Shown: positions 22,701-33,283 of the stretch, in pieces
Numbering within the stretch: position 1 is the first letter of the stretch
Layout: each line of letters opens with the position of its first letter
Assembly (NCBI RefSeq): GCF_004193775.1
Contig: NC_041008.1
Coordinates: 43,247,136-43,311,135 of the forward strand
Source of the DNA: Glycine soja
Lineage: Eukaryota; Streptophyta; Magnoliopsida; Fabales; Fabaceae
Length of the DNA stretch: 64,000 bases
Reading direction: 5' to 3'
Position numbers and translations under genes: made by a program
Notes under the pieces: model-generated
Told to the model about the DNA's origin: nothing
The model's database searches: none
Seen by the model: the letters and a program-made list of their open reading frames with translations, nothing else

Positions 22701-24125
22701 AAGTGTTAAAACAATGTGATTCACAATGGCCTCGTAGCTATAATCTTGTGGCGGGTGATTTTCAACTCTTTCAAGTCCTCATGCAACGGTTTTTGGAGGA
22801 TGAACCATTTCAAGGCCCAAGGATTCGGAATTATGTCAAGAACCGTTGTCTTATTCGCAACTTGCTCCAAGTTCCAGTCATTAAAGGTAACAAAACCTAA
22901 CTTTTTAATCTTTACTTTTTTTGCTGAATAAAAAAATATAAAAACTATAAAGTTATTAAATTCCAATCTTAGTCCTTTAAAAAATATTAAATTTTGCTGT
23001 CGTAAATTTATTTATTTTTTAATTATCCTTTTCATTATTTAGGAATTACATGCAAGGTTAGCCCAACCATAAGTGAGACTTAAAATAAAATTTAAATAAT
23101 CTTGTTTATTTTAAATAAAAAAGTTATATTTTGGATCCTTTTGTTAACATGTGACCTAAAACGTAAGTCTTAGTTGCTTTATATAATCAAATCACTTACA
23201 CCTTTAATATATCTAATTAGTAAGACATGACATGTAATGTCATATGTCTATATCATATACTAGGTTATCATTAAATGATAATAGAGACGATTTTTAAAAC
23301 ATTATCATATATGTACAATCAACATATTAAACCTTAACCACAATTAAGTTCTTGTTGTACACATTGCAACCACAAGGGAGAAGTTATAATTATAATTAAC
23401 TTTGTTTTGATTGCTTTGTACAGATGATAATACAAAGGACAAGAAAATAATTAAGTTGGGTGAAGAGCATGCAATTGATAGTGAAAGGTTGGAACAGATC
23501 ATCAAAGAGTCCATGCGGGTGTTCTGGGAATTTGTCAGAGCAGATAAAGATTATGGGAATGTAATCAAAGTTTTTCATCAAACAGGAATTCATGTCAAGG
23601 ACCCAGCAATTTCAGATCTTCTTGGGAATGTCCGAACCCAATTGCAAAAGGTTTCTTTCTAGAAAGACTTGCAATTAACCTATGTGGATGTTCGGATTAA
23701 AGTTGGAAGAACTTAATAATATTTTTACTATAAAAGTAAATTTTAATTTTTCCTTCTTCATTTGGTGTATTGAAATTCATAAACGTACTATGTAAACTTC
23801 AATCCAAGCATAACCTATGTTAACATTGTTAAACCTTACAATTTACAATCTTTGGTTAATCTTGCAGAAGGAGAGAAAGCTCAAGGACACGGTGAGGAGT
23901 GGGAATTGCATAGTGAGGAAGTTCCTAAAGCACAATGAGGAACAAATTCAACTTGATCAAGAGCAGTTGCTTGCTCAAGTGGGATTGAGATTGGTCTCAA
24001 GGGTGATGCACATGAAAAAATTGAGAAAAGATCAACTAATGTGGTGTAATGAAAAGTTGAACCGAATCAAATTCGATGGCAGGAAGGTCCAGGTGGAGCC
24101 TTCTTTTTTGTTTTTTCCTTGTTGA
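19769..24125 (+). CDS. DUF1666 family protein, five exons
   Basis: Exons by GT-AG sites and frame: 19769-19938, 20042-21276, 22476-22886, 23424-23650 and 23868-24125. They total 2301 nt, an unbroken 766-aa protein. Residues 29-54 form one hydrophobic segment (VLWALPSLCVFFCSYVLYSL), so it may be membrane-anchored. Residues 57-440 are highly acidic and low-complexity, with runs of Glu/Asp near 375-430. From about 448 to the end comes the plant DUF1666 region: EIQKVYRCYAEKIRKLDVLN, LELVYVGQVCLSWEILCWQH, FLEDEPFQGPRIRNYVKNRC, RSGNCIVRKFLKHNEEQ, MKKLRKDQLMWCNEKLNRI and terminal KVQVEPSFLFFPC. The function of the family is not established. Arabidopsis has several members sharing this C-terminus. 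ATG 19769 is the first Met in the frame leading into the membrane segment. Introns 2 (1.2 kb) and 3 are AT-rich. Confidence 0.9.
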
Positions 24126-25379
24126 TTGATTCATCTGGACCTGCCACAGTATAGGATGTAGAGATACTTGTTTCGGCAGAAAACTGAATAGTAGCATACA
24201 CAAACTGCACTCAATATTACAAAATCTTAGTGTATATGCACACCGTTATAGATCATTAGACTAAAGTTGACAAATTGATGGACTATTAAATCTAATTTTG
24301 GGATCAAATTTGTTTCCATCACCGGACTCATTCTAGTGCAAGTGGGTGTTTTTGGAAACACATCCAAACAACGTTTAATGGAGAAGTTTGGCTTTCCAAG
24401 ACAAAAACGTCAAAGCAATGTGATGGAAGCTTTTCCTGAAATGCCAGTTGCGTTGAGTCAAACTCCTATGCAAACACACTCTGAATCTATGTTTGTTTTG
24501 TCATTCTAATTGTGCCAGAGTGAATTCCCATCCATTTCTGTTAAGAGTGTTGAAAGCTACATATCAATACTTCTAAGAAAATACCATTAAAAACTACATA
24601 TAGCTATGAAGAAGATAAAATAACAATTCAAATATTTTCATTAATTGATAATAATAAGTAAAGATGAGTACATTTATATAATCTAAATATCAATCAATGG
24701 ATAATAATTATTCAAGTGTCAAACATCATACTATTTTAATATAAGTCAAATAAAACTATAATTTATAAATTATATATTTAACTCATCCTATACAATCTTT
24801 TGGCCTGGCTAGAGTCCATCCTATCAATGTGACTGCATAAGTAACACGAGATTCTCAAAACGTTGGTGGAGGCAACGTACTGGTAAAACACAGTCACTAA
24901 TTTTGTCAACAACTCCATTATGATACAGTTTTGTGTGTCATTGTTTACTCTTGTTTGATTATTTATTTGCTGCTGGCATATTAGTACGTTGGTCGTTAGT
25001 TGCAGCTAGAATAACTCTGCTTTGTCTCTGCAATTTTACGGAACGAACCATTGGTTTTGTAGATTGAAAGGACAAGTTCTCTAATAACCCTTTATTACAT
25101 AAACTAAAAAATTGTTGTATCTTTTCAAGAAGTATTATAGAAAAACATGCATCTTATTATACAAGGATTATATTTTATTTTATTTTATTTCAAAATGAAA
25201 TGAATGTTTGAGTGTGTCTAGAAATAGAACATTGATTTTATGATTTTTTTTGGAGTTTTTGTTTTCATTGCTTTGTCAAACTACTAATTTTGATAAAAGA
25301 GTATATATAACTCAAGGAATTAATGGTAGTCTATTTTCATACGCTTGATTTATAGTTGTAGTAATTGGATAGTATTATT
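24126..25379. other. 3' flank of DUF1666 gene and intergenic
   Basis: 3' UTR-like sequence follows the stop, then AT-rich DNA without recognised genes or termini. Confidence 0.4.
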
Positions 25380-26940
25380 TTAGCTGCATAGGGTGAAAAT
25401 GAAGGAAATAAGGTTGAATGGTGATCAATGACTCCTCAATGGTATTAGTTTAAAGCATTGGGCGACTGGATGTGATTCTAAGAATAAGGTTGTTTTTACC
25501 TGATTCTGATGTGCTCTCCAGTCCGATCTCTATTAACAATCAGCTCTCGTGTTCGGTGTGCCAAACTCTCTGAGCAGTACCTGTAAAACCATTTGGACGC
25601 TAAGTCAGTATGTGAATAATTAGAAATGTGTAATTGGAAGATGAATTAGTGTACTCATGTACTTATAATAATAGAGTTTGTACAGTTGTTAGAATGAAAA
25701 GTTATCTAGTTGTAAGTAAGTGGGGTAAGAGATTCTTATCCACTATATCTCGGCCAATAAAAAGGTGATCAAGGCTATTGCTTCCTGCACTCCCATGTTG
25801 CTTCCTACACTATTTTCAGAATGGTTTTTAACCTTCCGGAATGGTTATGCTGGAAGTTAAAAAAAAAGAGTACATTTCAGAATGTAAAATTACATTCCAA
25901 AATAGACATTCTAAAAGGAAAGAGGAAATTCAGGAAGTAACATGCCAAGTGCAAGAAGCAATACCCGGTGATCAAAGGTCATTTTACTGCTACAGAAGGG
26001 ACCCAGTGAAAAAAGTCCAGTTGGATCAGTGTGTTGGGTAGGAAGTGCTAAAAGCCCAACTGTAGATACAGTGGAAAGCCCAATTGGGATTAATTTGGAT
26101 TAGGAATTATTGGCAGTGGTGCCTATTCACTATTCAGGTTATTGGAGAAATAGACCATGACTTGCCTATGTGCCATGCGGGAAAAAACACAAGCACGAAG
26201 AAGATGGAAAATTACTTATCATGAGCTTATGGAAGAGAACTTACAATCTTATTTTATAAAGATAATCACTTAAAATAGGAGGACACACAATGTTATTTTA
26301 TGAAGAGAATCACTTACAATAGGACTAGGAGGTAGGAGCAAGAAGGAAATTCAAAAATTGTTTGATTAAATTGTTAATTTGATAAAGTTTTTTTTTATTA
26401 AAATTAGAGAGTTGTTATTATCATAGATATTATGACAATGTGAAACAAGTTTTTTTTGATAATTTTAATCTAAAATTTTCTTGATAATAAAATTATTGTG
26501 AATATGACATCAATAAATCGAATAGACAAGGGCGAACCTAAGACCCATAATCAATGGGTGCAATTTACTTTTATAAACACTATCATCATCATCATCATGC
26601 TATTAAATTATGGTTATGGTTGCAATCACAGTTGTGATTTTATCGAGATTCTTGACATTGTGGAAAATTTGTGGGAAAATGTGGTTGATATAACAATTGC
26701 AATTGAGGTCGATGCAGATCACAATTTAAAATCATGATTATCATACATATGAAAATAGAACATGAGATGGAATAAAATGTGTAATTGAATAAAGCATAAA
26801 ATTACTTAGTAAGTTGAAAAGGAAACAAAACTATTCAATAAAAAACAAGTGATATTGTTCATTTGTATATATTCCCTCACCCTTGTGCGGTTTTGAAGAG
26901 TGAGATTCTCATTCTCTTTATTGTGTGATTTTGTGCTTGT
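25380..26940. other. Mixed-complexity intergenic, probable element debris
   Basis: Short stretches of more balanced composition (25500-25620, 25900-26330) are probably old transposon pieces. A cluster of CAGAATG/CATTCC motifs at 25815-25915 is weakly palindromic. I recognise no family and no gene. Confidence 0.35.
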
Positions 26941-26971
26941 GTGACTTAATAACAAGTGTTCATTTTTTGCA

Positions 26972-27214
26972 GGTGTCTTTGTTAGGATTTGCAAGGAGAT
27001 GGATACCATTTTTTACTTTGATGATATCATGTTGGAAGAGATGGAGAAGCAAAGGGAGGATAAGGCTGTCAAGGATGTTGACACCGATCCTCTACAAATG
27101 GTGATCCCTTCATCTCCCCAAAAGAGGAAGAAAACTAAGAAGCTTAAGTCTAAGAAAAGGATCCTCAATGCTACTATGACCGTAGGTTCCTTTCATGGGA
27201 AGAGGCTTCGTTAA
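26972..27214 (+). pseudogene. Unrecognised lysine-rich coding fragment
   Basis: A good acceptor (TTTTTTGCAG at 26963-26972) leads into an open frame through ICKEMDTIFYFDDIMLEEME to a basic tail, PQKRKKTKKLKSKKR, and a stop at 27214. It looks like a terminal exon with a nuclear-type basic cluster, but no upstream exon was found and I recognise no family. It converges on the plant-mobile-domain pseudogene. Confidence 0.3.
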
Positions 27215-27421
27215 GAGACAATTCATTTTGACTTTGATAGTGGTGGTTGTGCCCGTGCCATGGCTATGACAGAGACTCACCTCGTCCATCGAGAGGCTCA
27301 CCATTCTTAGGTGAGGTGTTCAATCCCCCTATTGTTGTGAACCTAGCTACCTTGTCCTCATTTGATATAGAGTTATTGGCCAACGCAGATACAACAACAA
27401 ATTTACAAAGAGACATCAAAA

Positions 27422-29560
27422 TCATTCATTATGGTGTCCGTGATGTCGTGAGGATGTGCCACATGGTCGATCCCATCTTCGCGCTTGACGATCAGGATTT
27501 CTTCTGCCGTGTTGTCTCCCCGCTTCTACTTGCTCAGCCTCAGCAGAAAACTCCTGACGCAAATCAACACCTAATAAATCGCCCATATCAGGTATTGCTC
27601 CGGGCACATTCCATTGCAAAGCAAATGGGGCATTAGGTGTTGCCATTGGGGCATCCTGTTGCTGTGAAGGAGTCATAGTGGGCCATGAAAAATGAGCCTG
27701 TGTTTTCGCAACACCACCATACGAATGTTCGCTCGTAGAAGTATCAGTGTGAGGACCTTCAAAAGGATACTGATACATCTGTGAAGGATATTGGGAAAAT
27801 GTTGCTGGTGTGTAATACATTCCCTGACCACGCTCCATCATTTTTTGGGAATATTCTTCAGCTTCAACAGGCTCCCTTCGTCTGCCTATGCCCCGAGTTT
27901 CAACACTTGACTGAAGAATGTGAAACTCTTGTGCTGGGAATTCACACTCTGATGCTGGACCATGTGACACTGGCTCAGTGATTCTCTCTTGCTCTTCGGA
28001 TATAATCGCTAACTTTTTCACGTAAGGCACAAGATCATCAACTGTCCATGTGTTCCTCCCTTGTGGTGACACCATATACTGTAAAGTCTCCACAACTTCA
28101 CCCTGCAATTATTAGCGTCAAGAAATTAATGTTCATGCTTAACAAAATAATTTGAAGTTAAACATTGAAAAATAGATAAATACCAATGTAGTTGTGTTTG
28201 CATTGTTTGGGTTGACAAACATCTTTGTTTTACGCCTATACCACACCAGTAGTCCGAGTTAAAACTCAATAGGCCCTCCTTTCGAGGATAAACGTCGATC
28301 CTAAACTCAGCTCGATTGTTCCATTGACTGATGATCGGGGCCAACAGGTGGAACCAATTTTCGTCTTGTTTGCCTTTGAGCATTATGCCATAGAGATTCT
28401 GCAGTTGCGAAGGACACCCGGGAATAGGTTGTTACAATCCAAATTATCGTAAAACTCTATCGGGTTGGTGCCACTCAACAACATGGAAACAAATCAGTGG
28501 CACCACCGCGAACCAGGCTACACTTCCAACCACACAAATTGGAGGCAACGCTGCCATCACAGTTGCTGTGTATGGCTCCCAGACAAACTACATATAACAA
28601 CACACTTGTCAATTTTCAGTCAAACATAACATATTAACATTTCATTTAACCAATACATTACGATCTTCTTACCTCATGTCGTTTCATGAAATCCAGTTTG
28701 CGACGGAAAACTCTAAGATCATCATTGCCAATATGATGATTTCCATGTCGCAGCCACCTACAATAAAAATGAAATCATCATTGTCAACACGTTCCATCAT
28801 TAATTATTTTCAATTCAAATGTATTTTTTTAAACGAAAAACATGTGTCCGAGTGATTTATTTTCTATTACGGGAGGCGTCCTCTTTGGAGCCAAAGTCGT
28901 GCATCGTTCCCATGCCCACATTTGAATTAAGATGCACATACTTCCGATTGATTTAACTTTGTAATCGGTGGCGCTGCACATCTCTCTATATAAATATGCA
29001 AGCACGGCAGGTCCCCACGCCTACGTGCTGCACTGTTCAAAGTACGTAAAAATTGTAGATACCTTAAGGAAACTCTGCTACTGCTTTTGTTAACAAAGAG
29101 GACACCTCCTATGAATCGAAGGATCCATGCACGGGTAAACCTTTGTAATTGTTCAACGTTACCGTCATGAATATTTATGTGAGAAAAATGGTGAGCCAAC
29201 CAACTTAATTTTACCACACTGCCTTCAAGTTCACCTTCCTATGGTCTGACTCCTAATAATTCTTCACATAAATCGGTCCAATCAAGATTTGTTGAACCAA
29301 TTAATGGTGCCCCGTCAGTACGAAGACCTAATAAAACTGACACATCTTGAAGAGTAATGGTAGCCTCTTCGTATCTCAAGTGAAACGTGTGTGTTTCGGA
29401 CCTCCATCTTTCAATGAACGCACTAATTAAGGCCGCATTTATCTTTAGGTATCTCATCTTCATTATCCAATAAAACCCAGATTGCCGAAGCAGAGGAACA
29501 ATTTCCTCTGGTATTTGTTCTTCACTTTGATACGTCGGGACTGCTCATCTGATGTGTAAT
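27422..29560 (-). pseudogene. Plant mobile domain (MAIN-like) gene, decayed
   Basis: The minus strand encodes the plant mobile domain in pieces: FYWIMKMRYLKINAALISAF, LRYEEATITLQDVSVLLGL and DWTDLCEELLG (29530-29239), then WILRFIGGVLFVNKSS and SLRYLQFLRTLN (29217-28927). Further exons are at about 28757-28673, 28587-28182 and 28104-27422, with plausible sites (a TTGTAG acceptor before 28757, a TTGCAG acceptor before 28104). The C-terminus, NPDRQARRWDRPCGTSSRHH, resembles legume proteins annotated 'serine/threonine-protein phosphatase 7 long form homolog', a misnomer because no phosphatase domain is present. It is broken: two TAA stops in the exon near 28440, a stop after LGVRP, and a frame change near 28245. 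Plant mobile domains occur in transposons and in host MAIN proteins; multi-exon decay favours a transposon-related copy. Confidence 0.75.
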
Positions 29561-30117
29561 TTTCTATCTGGTTCCCCATTTCAAACATGTTCTGAAACAT
29601 GCTTGGTTTGTATCCACAAAACGTCACCATCAATTGGACCAGACCTAATTTGTATATTTGATGAGCATGACGACGAAGATGTCATTGATCCTGCAAAATA
29701 AAATATAATACAATAAATTGACGATAATATTTATATATTAATTATACATACACAAATTAAGTATATTTACAAAAAATTAATTAAAATAATTTCAAAATAT
29801 ACTCTCAAAATAATTTCAAATACATGCAAACACAACTTAAAATAAATAACAAATTATATTTTTCAAAAATTACATATTTCAATAACAAAATATAATATAC
29901 AATCACGGAAATTTAAATGTATTCTACAAATAAATTAAATCACATTCAAACACAACTTTACATAAATAACAAATTATATTTTTTTAATTTCAATAAAAAT
30001 ATATATTATACAAATAACCTAATTCATATATATTCTATAAATAAATTAAATTACATACAAATATACATTTAAATATATATAATAATATTTATATTCTCGA
30101 CTAAAAATTAAAATAAT
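29561..30117. other. AT-rich DNA upstream of the mobile-domain pseudogene
   Basis: Very AT-rich, with repeated AAATAACAAATTATATTTTT-like strings. Probably an intron or 5' spacer of the minus-strand pseudogene. No gene seen. Confidence 0.4.
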
Positions 30118-30592
30118 ATATATATAAAATTAATGACTTCAAATAATTACGAGTAAAATAATTTAACATACAAAATCAATAATTTAAAATACGTAAAACT
30201 ATTCTAATTTAAACATAACATATGAAACTAATAATAACTAAAACTAACGTAATATAAAAAATTTAATTCTAACCTAATTTAAAATTAACAATTTACACTA
30301 CATAAAATTATTCTTAAGCTATCATATCAAATATTTAACCTAAATGTAATCTACCATATATAAAATTAATGACTTCAAATAATTACGAGTAAAATAATTT
30401 AACATACAAAATTGATAATTTAAAATACGTAAAACTATTCTAATTTAAACATAACATATGAAACTAATAATAACTAAAACTAACGTAATATAAAAAATTT
30501 AATTCTAACCTAATTTAAAATTGATAATTTCCAGTACATAAAATTATTCTTAATCTATCATATCAAATATTTAAACTAAATGTAATTTACCA
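30118..30592. repeat. Tandem duplication, 236 bp unit, two near-identical copies
   Basis: TAATGACTTCAAATAATTAC occurs at 30131 and 30367, and the sequence stays near-identical for one full 236-base unit. Few differences imply recent duplication. Confidence 0.9.
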
Positions 30593-30880
30593 TATAAAAA
30601 ATTTAAACTAAAGCTAATCTAAAATTAATAAGTTACGGTACTTCAAACTATTTCTAATCTATTATATAAAAAAATTCAACTAAACCTAATCTATCATATA
30701 AGAATTTAAACTATTCCTAATCTACCATATAAAATTAATAACTTAGAGTATGTAAAACTATTCCTAATTTACCATATAAAAATTTAAAACTAAATCTAAT
30801 CTACCATATAGCATTAAGAATTGAAACTAAACTACATAAAATTATTAGCTTACAGTACCTAAAACTATTCATTTATCAGA
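30593..30880. repeat. Degenerate short-period repeat
   Basis: Continues the unit above in decayed form: CTAATCTACCATATA, AAATTAATAACTTA and TAAAACTATTC variants recur every 40-60 bases. Together with 30118-30592 this is a satellite-like patch. Confidence 0.65.
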
Positions 30881-31055
30881 ATATAAACATCTACATAAAT
30901 AAAACATACAAAATATATTTAATATATAACTTACAAGTTTTTTAGAAAATGGAAGAACTTAGTTCCTAAGATCAGCACCAGCTACCTCTCTCGACACAAG
31001 CAAAGCACCCTCTTTTTTCACCTTCTCGACACAAGCATTTCACTCTCGTCTGCAC

Positions 31056-31442
31056 TTGGGGATATATAAATCCACCAAGCTGAACGCGCTACCACGGATG
31101 GCGACATCCTCCAAGACCCAACTCGCCAGCATGGACGGCGCCTTCCTGACCCTACGCCTGAGCACCTACAATTGTTGTAGCCTACACCTGAAGCCTACAA
31201 AGCTGAAGTCGCTGGTCAAACCAGCGTTTCCATTCAGCCTCCTGGACGCGCCAATACCAGTGGCGACAACGCTGCCTGTGTCGCCAGTTGCAATGACGAC
31301 ATGTCACGTGTCAAGCCCCCACGAAAGCGTCAATGGAGATGACGTTTTTGCATGCCCTCCACGTAAAAAACAACATCCTCGTAGAATAAGTTTAAAAACA
31401 GCCCTAGATTGGGAAAAAGTTTTAAAAAGGACACCAAACTGA
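31056..31442 (-). promoter_or_regulatory. GC-richer island, probable 5' region of the mobile-domain element
   Basis: About 390 bases of clearly higher GC in an AT-rich setting. On the minus strand a TATA-like ATTTATATATCCCC lies at 31060-31073, downstream of the GC-rich block and about 1.5 kb before the pseudogene. A promoter or leader for the minus-strand gene is therefore likely. The plus strand has a 128-codon open frame (PRMATSSKTQLASMDG) without domain signal, judged a by-product of the base composition. Confidence 0.4.
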
Positions 31443-33234
31443 GAAATTTATCTAATATATTAGTAGCGTTGGAGTAAGGGCAAAGGGAGGTTTTAGCTCA
31501 GTATTTAAGAAATGAAAATCGGTGCTTAATTTTTAAATAGCGTTGGAGAAGCATCTAACTAACTAAAACGTATAATAGGTTCTTAACTATGAATTACTCC
31601 CTATATTTGAAATGGTGGGCCAACTTGTTACTTTTTTGTTGTAAGGATGTGGGGTTAATTGGTGGAGCCTATTTAGTTAATTTTGTGAAGTGTTGGGACG
31701 GAGGGGTTGAGTTCTTATAATATGTTTAAATTGAAAAAGCTAAAAAAGAGTGATGCATATAAATGAGACTCACTTAAGAACCCAGTGAAATCCTGCATTA
31801 GGAATGGTCATAGACCTACTAATTTTAGAATGTTATAAAATTTAAAGGCAGAGTTTTTTCATATCTTATTCCGCTTAAGGTTTATTATCTTTTTAATCTC
31901 TCATAAATTTTTGTACCATTTTTTCCTAATGTATAATTTTTTAAGGACTAAAAACGGAACAATTTTTTTATGGAACTAAAACAGAACAATTTTTTTTAGA
32001 GACTAATACAAGTAAAAAAAGTTATGAAAAGCTCAAAAGTAAAAACAGATATACATAAAAGATGAGAGACCAAAAGTTAATAAAGTCTTTCATTTATTAC
32101 TAAACTACATTGGATTCAAATCCCATGCATGTAGACTCATGCAACAAAACAATGATACTTCTCGTGAATAAAGGTTGTTCGTGAGATTTGGTTTTATTTT
32201 TAAGGAAGATGTGATCTGAATTAAATATAAAATAAAGATATGATTTGATTTAAATATAATATCAAATCCGAATGATCAAACTAAATTAATCTTTTTTAAT
32301 TTGATTTGGTTTAATTTTGAGGTTTTTTTTATTTTTATTAATCTATTATCATAATTTAAAATTTATAAAGTAAACTTACATAATTATTTCACTATATTAT
32401 TTTTAAATAATTTTATTTTCTTATTAAATTTTGTTCAACATATGTTAGTTAAAAATTATTATTTTTACATATATTTAGAATTATTATAAAATTATATTAC
32501 CAACTCTTTTTTAATATAATATTAATTTGTCCATCAATATAATAGAAATTTAATAAATTGTTCAATACATATTATTAATTGTTGCAACAAAACTCATATA
32601 TTACAGCCTTATTATAGAAAGAAGTATACTATAGATCAAATACTATAATCATTTTAAATTTAAAATAATACTAGCTACATAATATTAAGCATTTATTAAA
32701 TAAAAATATAATTATAATATGCGATTTGGTTTGCTTTGGTTCAATTTTGATAGTAAGATCCGAAAACCAACCAAACCGTAAAAAATATGTGATTTTTTTA
32801 ATTTTTTTATTTTACATTTTTCGGTTTAAGCAATTTTCAATTTTTTAATTAATTTTATGATTTACAAACAATTTTGTTTGATTTTAAACACCACTAGGAT
32901 GAACTTATGTACTGAGTAGCACGCCATATTCAATAATCAAACAGTGGAAAGCTTTAGGTAAGATTATATTTCCTCCATTCCAAAATAATAGTTATCTTAT
33001 ATAAATCAAGAAAAATAATAAATACATTAAAGAGAATAATAATTTTATAAAATTGATCTTATATTATCATTAATTCATTAATATCACAAGGGATATAAGT
33101 GAAAAAAATAACTAATGATACATTAAAAGAAATAAAATGATTATTATTTGTGATAAGTTTTTTTTTCTCTTTCACAATAATTATAATTGATTATAATGGG
33201 ATGAAGAAAATACGTTGTATGCAAATGTGTTGAA

Positions 33235-33239
<5 letters not shown>
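31443..33239. other. AT-rich intergenic with decayed TIR-type elements
   Basis: 31860-32095 has 'aaggactaaaaacggaacaa'-type repeats like those at 6086-6345. About 32170-32900 resembles a legume hAT-type MITE: GATTTGGTTT-rich left end, AACCAACCAAACCG inside, AAACACCACTAGG at the right. Boundaries are uncertain. No gene seen. Confidence 0.35.

Positions 33240-33279
<40 letters not shown>
33240..33279. repeat. (TA)n microsatellite
   Basis: About 40 bases of uninterrupted TA. Confidence 0.95.

Positions 33280-33283
<4 letters not shown>

Noticed and set aside
27422..28108. Protein phosphatase assignment
   Set aside because: The common database label 'phosphatase 7 long form' for such proteins is not supported: no metallophosphatase motif is visible, only plant mobile domain parts.
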